Notes: generated from the letters alone by a model not told the origin. A DNA stretch of 64,000 nt from Siphonodentalium dalli (GCA_032622095.1 CP136065.1:67795675-67859674); one strand, 5' to 3'; counted from the first letter of the stretch, positions 46,493 to 59,138 are shown. Translations and numbers: made by a program.

Positions 46493-47584
46493 TTATATAC
46501 ACTTTATAGTGTGTTTCAGAACGAAAACAAAATGAATAAAATCAACAAATTTGTAAATTTAAAAACAATTCAAACGTTGTTGTATTCCATGTCCCAGCCC
46601 GGACATATACACCAAATTTCAATAATATTCATTGAGAAACAACGGACCAAACGCCATATAACACCCCGTATGCATCTTTTATTCCGAGTTGGCCTTTTAT
46701 TCCGAGTTGGCACGCGCCGATTGGGCGAGTTAGCCCATGGGACGAGTACGCCGATTCCGACACCTTTTCTATTTGCAGCAGGTTAAGTTTACGCGTAATT
46801 TAATTTACAAAGTTCCCCAATTGGTATCGTAAATAGAGCGACCTTATTTGACAGAAAATGCCTCTGTTATTGATTATAAAGTTGCTATACATTAAAAACG
46901 ACAATTCACATGCTCGTTCAAGCGCAGTAGTCTATTTTCCCCATGTTAAAGGACATCCACAAATACTAAATAACGCTAACTTACTGCCGAATGTTTTACA
47001 CGACAACTGTTAACATATTTGGGCTGAATTCATCTGACGCGGTATTATTCCTCAAAATAAACAACAAAACCATCGTTACTTGGAAATGTAGTTTGGGCTA
47101 ACATTTACATAAATCCTCCATATCATTATTCCGACACACACGTCAGATGAAAAACTCACATGAAGTAACCGGCCAAATTGGCCGAAATGACAAATATGAA
47201 CTTATTTATTGATAATACATGTAACTGTCTATAAATATATACTTCAATTGTTCACAATTCCGATAGCTTATTTTTGAATACTGGCAATTATAAGACGCGC
47301 ATATATTTTCAGGATTTTCCGCTTTCGATATTAATGCTCTAAGCCCACCGATCTGCTAGTCTAGTAGACCTTTAACGGCATTTTGCGGAAAAGTGGTAAA
47401 TAACTTAGGTATGCTCCACAAAATTAGCCATGGTACCAGTCCGATTTTTGAGTGTTTGACCTTCAAATAGAGAAACGAAATGGCCGCCGAAATAATTAAA
47501 TTTGCGCCCGTATATCGGAATTAATCGCTTATATAGTTAATATAATATCACAAGCGGTTGTATTTTCCTCGCGATTTGTTATCA
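46493..47584. other. Unassigned spacer
   Basis: There is a short in-line duplication (TTTTATTCCGAGTTGGC twice, 46677-46711). No gene is supported. Confidence 0.35.
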
Positions 47585-47700
47585 AAGATGGCGGCACAAA
47601 TCTGAAAATGTGCTACATTTTTTATATTTTACCACACATCGTTTGTCTCTGTGGAAAAAATGGGCATTTTGGCGTGGTGTTTTACATTCAGCTTATATAA
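47585..47700. repeat. Dispersed repeat with AAGATGGCGGC motif
   Basis: It matches 63645-63755 (AAGATGGC, CATTTCACCACATTTCGTTT-like, GTTTGTCTCTGTG, GGGCATYTTGGCGTG). It is related to the tandem array at 49800-50420. Confidence 0.7.
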
Positions 47701-49560
47701 AGTAATTTACGCACACGATAGGATCATGCTAGCGAGTTTGCTATTTCAAACCGGTACGGGCAAGGGTACGCGTATACGTGTGTAATTGTAATTGTAATCG
47801 CAAAATATTTGACGGGTAGAATTCTTCACATCGACTGGTAATGTATGGTGAACCAACTGCAACAAAAACGATATTATGATATACATAGATTGTTATTCGC
47901 ATTCGATTTATTGGCTGGCTATGGATTTTTATTTAGATTAGTTGGGGCTCAAGATAATCAGTTTGCTTTCATCATGGACGAGGCGGCAGTTGGAAGGGGT
48001 TGGTGCCGTTGTTTCATTCCTCTTGGTATGATTTTCAACAATTGAATTCTACAACTCATAGACCGATAGAGTGTTGACTATAAATCGGTTGGAATTTTCA
48101 GACTTAGAAAATAGATTATGATAGCTCAAATGTAAAATTAAGTTATAGTTAAATTTTCCAAACAATACTCGGTGTAAAATGTATTGTCTAATAATGTCCT
48201 AATGTACTTTCAGTCAGATATTAGATCGAATTTGTCCCTTATTTTAGTTTGGGAATATCTAGTCATATTAAGTAAATATTGGTTTGAAATATTTCAACAG
48301 ATCGAAGGATCGGGTCAAGGGAATATTTATCCCAAGAATTTGGATTTTTGTTGGGATCTAAACCAGGAGGCAGGTTGAAAAGTTAAACTTGGTAACGATA
48401 AAAGGTGTTAAAATGTAGAGTGTTTATTTATTATACGAATAAAGGGCGTTTGCTTCACTTCTGTGCGAAACACAGAAAACAGCTGAGATCCGATTATGCT
48501 TAGATATTACAGAGTATGTATATGTATGTGTTGTCTTTAGCGACCTATATTATCCCCACTACAATATACACACGTCTTGCGGTTCAAATGCACTATGTCC
48601 GTTCAGATGGTAAATATATATTAAAACGAGAAAGCAGTCCCCATCTACAAGCGATAATGTAACTAAACGGTTGTTTTCAAATGTGCAATACATATATATA
48701 TATATATTCACGATATATTGATGCCCATGCACAAAGGATTGAGACGGGGATGTGACGACAGCACCGGTGTGTCTCTCCCTCCAACTTTTGTCAAATGTTT
48801 AACAGTTGGAAATTTGATATACTTGACACAACATTTGTTGGAAATTTCACACCACCAATAGGTTGAAATTGTTCTCGTAGTCTGATTCTCCAACAATTAA
48901 TTAGGTGAGAATTTGTAATTTTGAGACCAACATTTGCATGTTTTTACAATTTGGACTGAAATGGCTATCATTTGGACATTTTCCAGCCTTGTAGGGGGTG
49001 TCAGGTTTCAAAATTTCCAACAGTTGGAAAGCTTGATGCCAGTCTGAATGCTAGGATTTAGCAAATGTCATGTTAAGATTAAAAAAATCTCACACCGGGC
49101 CGAAAGAGGGTGGTAATCGGGGTGAATTTGCATGGCGTTTGACCACTTGACAGTAGGAATTTTAAATTTTGAGGCTCATATCTACACCTTTTCTTGTACA
49201 TGTCGGCCCAGTGGATTATGCCCCACCCGGTTATTGACAAGACGAAGGTGGTCACCCCTACTGGCGCAGAGACCATCTACATAGCCAAGTCACTGCAATG
49301 AGCAGAAACTGCGTCGGTAAAGCACCATCTACCCACTCTATTAACCACATCCTGTCATTAATGCAGTGCACACAGTGGTTAGTGAAAATATTGGTCTTCG
49401 GTACTTATCTAAGTGCTAGAAGGCGCCACGAGAATTTGAACATAAAACCTGACTTTAACTCAGAACTTTATTAAAGATATTTGCCGATAAAATCTTGCAC
49501 TAAATTGGTTAACGCATATATGACGACAATTTCATGGAATTCATTAACCTTTGAGTGAGA
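47701..49560. other. Unassigned spacer; one weak first-exon candidate
   Basis: At 47974 an ATG in good context opens MDEAAVGRGWCRCFIPL and reaches CTCTTGGTATGA, a possible donor at 48027. The patch is GC-richer than its surroundings. No partner exon was found. A (TA)n run lies near 48692-48708. Nothing else is supported. Confidence 0.25.
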
Positions 49561-49729
49561 AAATCGTAGTGAAAGGGATACCTGTGAATGGGGGACGTCT
49601 ATCCGTTCCAAATCGCTTTATCTGCTGCATTGAAAGTACCCAAGTGACCGTGACAGTGTTCACCGATTTACAAGTCGGACAGGTATCGCAAACTCGCTAC
49701 TATATATTCCTGGCCGAACAGTTTTGCCC

Positions 49730-50420
49730 GATATCACTTTTAATGCCGGTATTATCCGGTCAAAGCCGAATCGAAGCTAATAACGCAATGTCAGTCTGTT
49801 TCGATCAAAACAGTGTGAGTTATTTATATTATAATTCCACCCATGCATATATATGTGTAAAAGATACCCGTGTTAGGATTCTTCTTATATACTTGAGTTC
49901 AGGAATTTTCAACCAAATCCAAGATGGCGGTCCAGATGGCAGCCATAAACTGAAAAAACGTCGCAAATCGCAGATTTTTTAATTAGTGAACGTTACTGTT
50001 ACGACAACACCATCCATGCTTACTGTTGTGAGTTGGGAACACTGAGTCGAAGAATTGTCCTCATGACGCATAAAAAGAAGTCCAAAATGGCGGACAGGTT
50101 TTGAAAAATCACCGAAACTCCTCTCATATACACAACATTGGGCTTTGGTGTTATGGCAATTCTATCCATGCTTAAGAAATGGGAATACTGAACCAAGTAA
50201 TTGTGTTTTATCTCATGCGAAAGTGATATCCTAAATCCAAGATGGTGTCCAAAATTTGAAAACACGTCCTAATTTCTTTACTTTCTGGCAATGGGTGTTA
50301 TTGTTACAAGAATGATACCCGTATTTACGAGTGTCTAGGTAACATTGATAAGAAGTATTCGTTCGTGTTGGGCAACTAATATTCACAGCCAAGATGGCGG
50401 CAAAAATGTTGGTTAGGAAA
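49730..50420. repeat. About 157-bp repeats carrying CCAAGATGGCGG
   Basis: CCAARATGGYGG-type cores occur at 49919, 50083, 50237 and 50392 (spacing 164, 154 and 155). Each is followed by related sequence with TCCATGCTTA and GGGAATACTGA. The 49730-49930 part matches 63795-63995. The short open frames here lie in repeat sequence. Confidence 0.7.
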
Positions 50421-50757
50421 TGAATAGTCGTCGATATTTCCGCATACTGATTTCCACTGTTGTCATAATATCGATATGTATAGACGAAAATATGCATACA
50501 GTACATCATCTATCGGTTTATACATAAAGCGTCTTCAAACGCCTAACATAGGTAGAAGCTTTCGGAAAGACGAAATTCCACAGTTAATAATCGCGATGTC
50601 ACATTTCGTAATCCATTCTCCAGTAAGCGCCGATAATGGCCGTAACAGTAGGTGCGCCGAATAGCCATATAATGACTTGCACGATTCACAACAATTATCT
50701 GAGAACCGATTCTAATTAATTTTGCAGGAATCTATCTGCTCATTGAATATTATATAG
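50421..50757. other. Unassigned spacer
   Basis: No gene or repeat that I can support. Confidence 0.35.
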
Positions 50758-50845
50758 ATAATGAATGGCTTGGAGTTGACTATGCCAAAATAGTGGTCCT
50801 CGAGGACCACTATTTTGGCATAGTCAACGACAAGACATTCATTAT
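50758..50845. repeat. Near-perfect palindrome with a 54-bp perfect core
   Basis: From 50775 to 50828 the sequence equals its own reverse complement with no spacer, centred on CCTCGAGG (arms GTTGACTATGCCAAAATAGT and onward). Outside it AATGAATGGCTTG pairs with CAAGACATTCATT with one indel, then AT-rich sequence. It can extrude as a cruciform. It could be a tiny inverted-repeat transposon or a replication-born palindrome. Confidence 0.95.
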
Positions 50846-51535
50846 TTATTATATTATATCGAACATTGGTGCCAATTCTCACACAATTTATGTGTCTGAT
50901 TTTGTCACATTTTTATTTACCGTGAATTTTGGAAATTGGTCTCTGATTTTACAATTTTTGGCAATCTTTTGAGGATGGCAGGGGAGCATGACTATGTTAT
51001 TAGTTACAACTAACGGCATCTCTTCACGATTCATTCATGTATTTCTATAAATACGTCATTAGCAAAGACATTTTGGCGAAATGTTAGAAGTTAACTTGCT
51101 TAACTTCGATTAGAACGGTTCAAGGTTATAATTAACGTCCGCTGGCATTACAAAATTTGGACTGGCCGCTTGTCAACTAAACAGTCAAATTATTAAATAC
51201 ATTGGCTAGCTATGATCAGACATTTGTAAGATCATTACAATTCACCGATAAATCTAATCATATACCGATATTGCAACAAGTATCGTACAATGTATAGTTT
51301 AAGTTTGGCCGTATCTTCAGACGGCAACTCGATTTCGCGAAATTAGTTTGTTACTATAAATAGAAAAAGAATAGTAGGCATGTAGGACTCCTACTGGGGT
51401 ACTATCGTAAAATAGTATAGCAGTATGCAGCCAATCATAATGCGAGAAAGTCACGTGAGATATAATATATGCTAATAATGGTTGTGCGTCTTTCTCATAT
51501 CCCATGGGGCTAATCATGCGTATGCTCCTGATCTT
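50846..51535. other. Unassigned spacer
   Basis: AT-rich, with no supported feature. Confidence 0.35.
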
Positions 51536-51537
51536 CC

Positions 51538-51608
51538 CAGTTAGCTAGCTCAATAACTCTCCCCAGTTAGCTAGCTCATTAACTCTCACCAGTTAGCTAG
51601 CTCAATAG
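51538..51608. repeat. Minisatellite, about 30-bp unit, 2.4 copies
   Basis: CAGTTAGCTAGCTCAATAAC followed by TCTCMC repeats three times with small changes. The internal TTAGCTAGCT is itself close to palindromic. Confidence 0.85.
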
Positions 51609-51629
51609 ATGGTATGTCAACTAAAAAAG

Positions 51630-52453
51630 CAGCGAACGCATTGACGTACATGGGCAACTCCGGCAGTGTTTCGAAGGTTGCTAGCGTTCTCGTTCCCTTC
51701 GACTGCTAAGGCCACATAAGACCATAATGTATACACTTCTTGACCATGATCCTAAACAACATGTGTGACGTCTAGCAGTCATATCGTCCAGCAGAGAATA
51801 ACAATACATGTAGTGCTAGTGTGCGCCAACATTGCAAGATATCATCAACATTCTTCTATCTGCATGGTTAAATATTTTCACCCTTGTGTTGATGGCATTA
51901 ATATTTTCTTGAACCATACCGACAACTGCTAAGCGCGAGGATGATAACAAAACATACCTTCATTCTTTGAATGACATATACACAAACTGTCAAATACATC
52001 GTCTTGAAAGTAACACCCAATTATGGGAGAATGCTTACATAGTAGTACCCACAGGTACACGCCTGCTCAAGTTGAATCAAAACGACTTCCAAAAACAGGG
52101 GGGTGTGGAAATACAATTATAACAACGAAATCAGCGCCACGAGTGAAATTATGCCTGTACCTGAAACCTACCCGATGAATGTGCGCTGCAGTTCATGATC
52201 TTACTTCGTTTTCAATACCATGGCACATGCCCACAGACTTAGCGCTGTATGGTATTGTTGTTATCTGCTGGGAATTCGTCGACGAGACGACTGCTGGACA
52301 TCACACAAATTGTTTAGAATCATGTTCAAGACGTGTGGGTGCATTATGCATTATGGTATTCTACGACCTTAGAAGAGAGGCATTCTTCAAAAGTTAGTCT
52401 AGCAACCTTCGAAACCCCACAGCAGATGTCTATTTACGGCAATACGTTCGCTG
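51630..52453. mobile_element. Inverted-repeat DNA element, 824 bp
   Basis: CAGCGAACGCATTGACGTA...GTTTCGAAGGTTGCTAG at the left (51630-51682) recurs inverted at 52400-52453, with about 75-80% match over 55 bp and a perfect 17-bp inner block. No transposase frame and no clear target duplication are seen. It is likely an old non-autonomous DNA transposon. Confidence 0.65.
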
Positions 52454-53293
52454 TGTTTGTGAGTTGACGAATTATCGATTGAGAACGTGATTGGTGGTGA
52501 TTTTGGGGATATCACCTGGTGCACATAGTGTTGTACCCATCGGGTAACCAAAGCGAGAAAGACGTATATCGTGAGGAGCTTCTGAAAGCAATTATACTCA
52601 TCGACCGTATGCCTTTATAGTTTATATATGTTTCCGTTCACATTCTGTCACCATAGGTTTTTCTATGAGAAATGACTGCAAAACACGCTGTGCAAACTTA
52701 CAAGTGTAGGAAGATAACAATACAGGCGTAGTCAGAGTAATGATTCATGGCATTGAGCCATCACATGATATGCCCCGGGCGACAGGATTATAAACCGCTT
52801 TATCGGGGCCGTGAACTTACGTCACATTTGTTCTCGAAAACCAGCGGCAGGATATCATACTGGAAATTTCAACATTAGTGTGTGTATATATTGCAAATAT
52901 ATGAGCAAGTTATTGGACTCACGAGCTGATTCAATAGCTCATATCGGATACCATTCTGCAAACAACAGTTATTTATTTTATTTGGAAGAATTTGGCGTTA
53001 AGCTTCAATTTTTCACAACCTCGAAAAATGGTGACCGACTAATATATCTTCTCAACAGTCATATTTAAATGATAATGGGATTGGTACGTGGTGGGCTATC
53101 AAACACGATACATAGTCCATTCGATGTCTGTTGTTGTTTACTCGTTTATGTATGTGACGCAACCGGTGTATTATTCACTTATATGTGAGACAATTCAGCA
53201 CCTAAACGCTTCGAGTTTTTGCAGCATGATTCAAGATATTATGAAACTCGAATTTAATTGAAACATTATATTCATACATATGGTGCCCAATTA
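52454..53293. other. Unassigned spacer
   Basis: An 85-codon frame at 52811-53068 has no recognisable family, repeat or splice partner. I treat it as chance. Confidence 0.3.
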
Positions 53294-53790
53294 AAGGTAC
53301 GGTTGGCCTTGGCGGTGGGTATCCTGTAAAAATATTTCTACCTGTCAAAAACCGCCACAAACAGAAAGAACATAAAAATGTAGACAGACTTTGTCCGTAT
53401 ACAAATAAGAAATATCGCACAACAGTATGTTATTGTTATTTGTTTGACCATTGTTATGTAAACAAAAGCATAAAAAGTTAATTTTCTGGTGTTTGTTTAT
53501 ATTATGATAGTAAACATAAAGAGCGTTCTTTGTTGGTGAATTCCTGATATGGAACAAATAAAGAGCGTTTATGCCATTTTTGTGTGATTAGCCAGTAGCA
53601 TTGTGCTGTCTTCTGTAACACAATCAGGCTCTTGTTAGGTAAAATATAGTAGGTCTTTATGATAACATGCTGTTTACGCGATAGTCATGGTATATATGAA
53701 CGAAACTGTATGCATTTTAATGTTTTTCTGTTCACGGTGATTGGAACAAATATGAATATTTTCGACAACTAACGCCTCGCGTGCCTTTAA
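53294..53790. mobile_element. MITE copy 1 (AAGGTACGGTTGGCCTT ends)
   Basis: It is about 95% like 57891-58388 by eye and in the same orientation. Its ends AAGGTACGGTTGGCCTT and AAGGCACGTGAGGCCTT (reverse complement of the right end in copy 2) are similar 17-mers. It contains AAAGAGCGTTCTTTGTTGG twice in related form. Non-coding. Confidence 0.75.
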
Positions 53791-54583
53791 CCACCCAAGA
53801 CCACTTCATATGGGCCCGGGGACCGGGTGATCGGTCACAAATACTATATGATGTACTACGACAGCAAGAAGATACATACACATTGGAGTACATGTAGTTG
53901 AGTTGATTCGGACGAAAGCAGATGGTTATATGAAAACGCACCTGATATGTCGTGGTCTACGTCAAATTCGATGTACCAAAATTAATTAATTCATACGAAA
54001 TTTGCACGTACATTTAATAATTGTACGTTCAATTTACAACATCCGATAGTATGAAATACTTCTATGAGATGGTCACCATAAGCATCCTCTAAGGGCACGC
54101 TCATACACTGGCAAGTTTGCACGGCATATTGTGCACGCATTTTCTCATAGGAAACCATATGGTGCCACGCTATGAACAGAAACATGCATATAAAATGCAT
54201 CTATACCACAGCTAACTACATGACAAGAAAACACTATGCAGTTCCACTAGTAGCGATGATATCGACATTTGCCTGTAAATGGCATGCAATTGTCTCGCAA
54301 GAATCAACCAGACAGGCATTTTAAGGCAATGTGTTAGTAGCACCATTAAATGTGGAACTACCGAAATTTTCCTCCTCGTGTCGTTTTCTTTGGTAAATAT
54401 GCATTTTGTATGTATGTTGCCGTTCATGTTACTACTTGAACACTATCTGCAAATTCTTAAACTCAAGGTTTGGTTGGGAAAGGTGAAGATGTTTTTATTA
54501 AACAAATAACAGTGTGTCATTAGTACTGGCAGCATCCATGTATAGTTAGAATTTGACATATACGCCAGTTTGATTGTAACTGT
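53791..54583. other. Sequence downstream of gene C
   Basis: No gene is supported; short frames at 53991, 54212 and 54279 look like chance. It includes the 3' flank of gene C. Confidence 0.35.
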
Positions 54584-55122
54584 TTACACGGGAACTAGTC
54601 TTGTCCCGGTGGGGACGAAAGCCTGGTGTACGCTGGTTGCCATCCTGGTCGATGTGACGGGTACCCTGTTGACAATATTCACCGGTTGGTGAGTCTGGAC
54701 TGGTATGTGCTGTACCTGCTGATAGTTCTGGTAGATGCTTACGGGGATATGCTGAACGACTGGGACAGTTCCTTGACGAGCAACTTGGAAATGCCTCACA
54801 GTGGGGACAAATTGCGTTCTTGCTACGGTTCCTTGGCTAAACATGTTGGCTGTGCTAAGCGTCCTGATGGGGATTTGTCTAACGAAGTTAACTCTGTTGA
54901 GGGTGGTGACTGGTCGAGCGAATCTTTGAGCCATAACTGGAATGCTGACCAATGGCCCAGCGACGTGTCTGACCTGGTTTGCAGCGACTGCACCGTTAAA
55001 TTGAACGGAGTTAGGAACAGCGAACTGTTCGCCAAAGGTGGCAGGCTCGCCGAATGACATATGTCCAAACCGTCCCATACTTTGCTGTCGAACTTCAAAT
55101 GGTGTGGAATCTGCATTGCATA
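54584..55122 (-). CDS. VPV-repeat secreted protein C, main exon
   Basis: It is joined to 59505-59445 across a 4.3-kb intron (acceptor TTCTTGCAG before 55122). The whole protein is 199 aa. VCNA followed by D marks the cleavage site, as in A and B. The N-terminal variable part is short, with only about one xASFxxAxVGNQ-like unit. The basic VPV-repeat half aligns along its whole length (RQIPIRT, QHIPVSIY, QHIPVQTH, NRVPVTST, TGTRLVPV at the end). It is the most diverged of the three, so the A/B pair arose later. Shared lack of Lys and high Val, Arg, Gln and Pro point to one structural role. Confidence 0.9.
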
Positions 55123-55935
55123 CTGCAAGAAAATGCACAAATAAAATTGGTTTTATTTAATATGGTTGAACTTTATGTTGCATATATATGAGATATCGTC
55201 CGCGCATTCCCGTTTATGTCAGCTCTTGCGATTAGCCAACCAGCATCGATCAATAGTGACGGTGTATGAACCCATATCAGTTCAGTGGTAACCCCATGTG
55301 AAATCAATATAACGTGCTTATGCACCATCTTGTTTTTTTAGAAGTAAAAATCTCTATCGCCTCGGGTATATTTTGGCGCAAAGAAAATTTATATCTGCCG
55401 GAAATCATTTTCTGCGAATTTAAAGACATAGTACCATGTACTCAAACCTGCATGCGATATATTTGAGAAATTCTACAGACTCATAAATTAACTATCAAAC
55501 TCAATGTGTTGTCATACTTCTGGTGATCAGCCATTGACTCAATGCGTTGATGTTCAACGCCCATGGCGCGTCACTGTGACGTTACATAAGTTAATGGCCA
55601 TAGGCGACACATTTAAATTACCAAAATTAAAATAAATGAGAGCGACGATTAATTAAAGAGATATGCTGGATGTTGTCATCTGGCATAATAAATACGTTAC
55701 GGGTCGCTTAGTGGTCGGTTATGGTGTCATGTGAGGCGAAGTGAGATCAATATTAGGCGAGGCTGTAGGCGTAACTTATAATATATTTCCGGTGGACTTT
55801 TTGCTAGGCTGACAACAATTCGAGGTGTAGAAAATAAATATAATTCAAAAATTAAAATGTAATATCTCTGAACTTTGAAAGGGGTTTCCGCGATTCAAAT
55901 ATAATATGGTATACACCCGAATCAAACGAAATGGT

Positions 55936-56211
55936 TTAACCCTTCCATGACTGGAGTTTCCTGAAATTTTGCAAAAAACAGATGCCAATGCATTCTGTTA
56001 TATATGCGAATCTCCCATAGGGAATCTCGCATATATATGAGAATACATTGGCCTAACAATATTTACCTTGACATGGTAAGCCAGTGTATTCTCTTATATA
56101 TGTGAGCCTCCCTGTATGGGCCCCATATGTGAGATTCGCATATATAACAGAATGCAATGGCGCATAATCTTTAATGCTGCACAAGCGCAGCTCCCATAAT
56201 GAAAGTGTTAA
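55936..56211. mobile_element. piggyBac-like MITE, short copy (276 bp)
   Basis: TTAACCCTTCCATGACTGGAG at the left and CTCCCATAATGAAAGTGTTAA at the right, with TTAA on both sides. Inside are two hairpins with GCATTCTGTTATATATGCGA-type arms. Same family as 32201-32686. Confidence 0.8.
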
Positions 56212-56423
56212 TTCAGATAGGATATGCATAAGTACATCGCGTACAACTTATATTCAATCGGCCAATTGAGGAGGTTGCCAGAGCCAGAACCTATTTGCCC
56301 GAGTGACTATCTTTAAATTAAGTTATTGGTTCAAATCGAAGAAAGTTGATGCCCTATCCGTTATGGTGCAACGAACCCATTTGACACAGTGTCTGTATTT
56401 TAAATTAAGTTATTGGTTAGAAA

Positions 56424-56572
56424 GTGCGCATAATTTGATGACGTAGTTCTCTGAACGTAGTAACTCTGTCCTTGAATTTTGAGAAAGTGCGGATAATTTG
56501 ACGAGAACGTGCGCATAATTTGATGACGTAGTTCCCTAAACGTAGTAACTCTGTCCTTAAATTTTGAGAAAT
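56424..56572. repeat. 85-bp tandem duplication
   Basis: GTGCGCATAATTTGATGACG through AACTCTGTCCTTRAATTTTG occurs at 56424 and 56509. Confidence 0.9.
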
Positions 56573-56649
56573 AGATTCATAAAATTAGCAACGCACACTC
56601 TACGAAAAATATGTATACAAATGTAACTGAGACACCCGTCTTACATGGA

Positions 56650-56890
56650 GAATGGCCCTGTGCCAATGCATTCTCTTATATATGCGAGTCGACCATAGGG
56701 CGCCTCGCATATATAAGTGAATGCATTGGCTTAACACATATTAAAAATGATAAAATTGTCAAAGAATGTAGAAAAATATTATAAAAATTGTTAAACAATG
56801 TAAGAAAAAATTCTAAAATTGTTAAAGAATGTAAGAAAAAATGGTAACCTATGGTCGACTCGCATATATAAGAGAAGGCATTGGCACGTT
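56650..56890. mobile_element. Hairpin MITE, same family, lacking TTAA ends
   Basis: The long hairpin (GCCAATGCATTCTCTTATAT to GAATGCATTGGC, 56661-56732), an A-rich GTTAAAGAATGTAAGAAAA array and a closing hairpin arm (56855-56885) are present. It matches the interior of 58740-59138 and 32201-32686. Confidence 0.75.
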
Positions 56891-56939
56891 CTATACGTGG
56901 TATTTTGTGCAATGCTCAATTACAAAATGACCCGCAGAA

Positions 56940-57203
56940 ATTAATGGCAGTATACTCGGTAGCCCAATGGTTAGAGTATTCGACGTCCGACTTCTCAGCG
57001 CATGAGTCATGCGAAGAATCACAGTATGCTTCAATTCAAATTCAAATTATTTATTAGATATAACCATATTCTAGGTTATCCAAGAATAATAATAAAAATG
57101 AAATACATAAATAAATATCATCTTACATATAATTATTAATAATTTAAGACATTGATCGACTTTAAATATTCCGACAGTTAGTCGCTGCCAATAGACTATA
57201 GTA

Positions 57204-57234
<31 letters not shown>

Positions 57235-57245
57235 TTAATGTGTTG
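56940..57245. repeat. SINE/LINE-tail traces and a (TA)n run
   Basis: GGTAGCCCAATGGTTAGAGT (56949) resembles a tRNA A box of a SINE. TTCAATTCAAATTCAAATT (57031) is a LINE-tail-like repeat on the minus strand. (TA)n lies at about 57205-57231. Confidence 0.45.
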
Positions 57246-57463
57246 GTTATCTCACCCTATACCAACCTCTTGTTAATATTTACTCGTAATATGAGCTATA
57301 GCTCTATTCGTTAATTTAGTATAGATTAATTCGAGGGTATGTTTGAGTTACGTATATCTAGGGCGTCTTTGATGAAATTACATATTTGCTTTGTTGCAGA
57401 GAAGGTTTTTGGGTTCAGCAGCATCTTGGGGTTGTTAATATTTTCTCCCAGTTGAAATATGTC

Positions 57464-57605
57464 AATTCAATTAATTTTGTTTTATTCTGATTTCGTTTAA
57501 GCGCATGGTTTCCTCGCTGGCGGATTGGATCGCCATCTGATGAGTGCCATGTTTAATGGCCGGGGTAACAACCGATATATAGCTCATTGAACAAAATTAA
57601 TTGTT
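57464..57605. mobile_element. Small inverted-repeat element
   Basis: CAATTAATTTTGTT (57468) pairs with AACAAAATTAATTG (57590). About 140 bp, non-coding. Confidence 0.5.
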
Positions 57606-57890
57606 TACACATGGATCTACTATTAATGTATGTGACAAAACTCACTCAAGTAATTTGGAAGGAGGTACAGGATATGTTGATAAATACACGAAATACTGAT
57701 ATACAGGCTTCATATGCCCTGAACTATATTTGCCATTGACAGCGCCATTTTCCTAATGTCTTCACATTTTCGCACATAAGTGAAACAGACGCTCTTTATT
57801 TATATCAGGAACATACCAACAAGGAACGCTCTTTTCTTATCCATGGCGTGCACATGGGCGTTGTTTGTTTGGGGACCAAACACCGTGTTC

Positions 57891-58390
57891 AAGGTACGGT
57901 TGGCCTTGGCGGTGGGTATCCTGTGAAAATATTTCCACCCGTCAAAAACCGCCACAAACAGAAAGAACAACAAAATGTAGACAGACTTTGTCCGTATACA
58001 AATAAGAAATATCGCATATGCAGTATGTTATTGTCATATCTTTGACCATTGTTATGTAAATAAAAGCATAAAAAGTAACTTTGCTGGTGTTTGTTTATAA
58101 TATGATGGTAAACATAAAGAGCGTTCTTTGTTGGTGAATTCCTGATATGGAACGAATAAAGAGCGTTTATGCCATTTGTGTGTGATTAGCCAGTAGCATT
58201 GTGCTGTCTTCTGTAACACAATCACACTCTTGCTTAGGTAAAATATAGTAATTCTTTATGATAACATGTTGTTTACGCGATGGTCATGGTATATATGAAC
58301 GAAACTGTATGCGTTTTAATGTTTTTCTGTTTACGGTGATTGGAACAAATATGAATATTTTCGACAACTAAGGCCTCACGTGCCTTTAAA
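57891..58390. mobile_element. MITE copy 2 (AAGGTACGGTTGGCCTT ends)
   Basis: Direct-repeat partner of 53294-53790. Just upstream, at 57789-57838, lies an inverted copy of its inner ACGCTCTTTATT...AACGCTCTTT segment, so a second, opposite copy may be partly present. Confidence 0.75.
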
Positions 58391-58739
58391 AGTTGTATTT
58401 TAATGACTTCATTGTGTCTTTCTGTGACATATATAATGCCCACAGAAAGATAGCTAAAGTATTTATCGACCTATTTCGATACCAGGATAAATCAGAAGAA
58501 AATATTAAGGGTATTTTGGAGCGCAAATCGCCATGTACAATGCCTACTCTCACTGTTCTAACATATTCATTGTACATGCCTCGTAAACGTATAATTTGGT
58601 AAGAGGTATCACAAAACATACCTTCCGAACACATATGCTGATATATAGCGCTGGAAATACGTGTGCATTTTGTCTTATATTTTTCTTCCTGATATTTTCG
58701 ATAAAATTGAGATATTCTCGTTTGTGTTAGTTCAATGAT

Positions 58740-59138
58740 TTAACCCTTTACCCAACAGAACGGCCCTGTGCCAATGCATTCTCTTATATATGCGAGTCGA
58801 CCATAGGTCGCCTCGCATATATAAGAGAATGCATTGGCTTAACACATTAAAATTTATAAAATTGTTAAAGAATGTAAGAAAAATGTTAAAAAGTGTTAAA
58901 AAAAGATTTTTTTTAGGCCAATGCATTCTCTTATATATGCGAGGCGACCTATGGTCGACTCGCATATATAAGAGAATGCATTGGCACAGGGTATATCTGT
59001 AACTATCACAATGTGGTCAAGGAGCCGGTTCCAATGATATCCATATTTGTATGGTTCTATTGAGACAGACCGAAGATATTTTAGGCTGTTGAAGCTTTAT
59101 TTGGCCGGTTTTGGCCGGTTTGTTGGGTAAAGGGTTAA
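58740..59138. mobile_element. piggyBac-like MITE (TTAA, 399 bp)
   Basis: TTAACCCTTTACCCAACA and TGTTGGGTAAAGGGTTAA are perfect 18-bp inverted ends including TTAA. Two near-perfect hairpins of about 68 bp (58771-58837 and 58918-58985) surround an A-rich GTTAAAGAATGTAAGAAAA spacer. This is the best-preserved member of the family in the window. Confidence 0.9.

Noticed and set aside
52811-53068. 85-codon open frame
   Set aside because: Single frame, no recognised motif, AT-rich codon use like non-coding neighbours.
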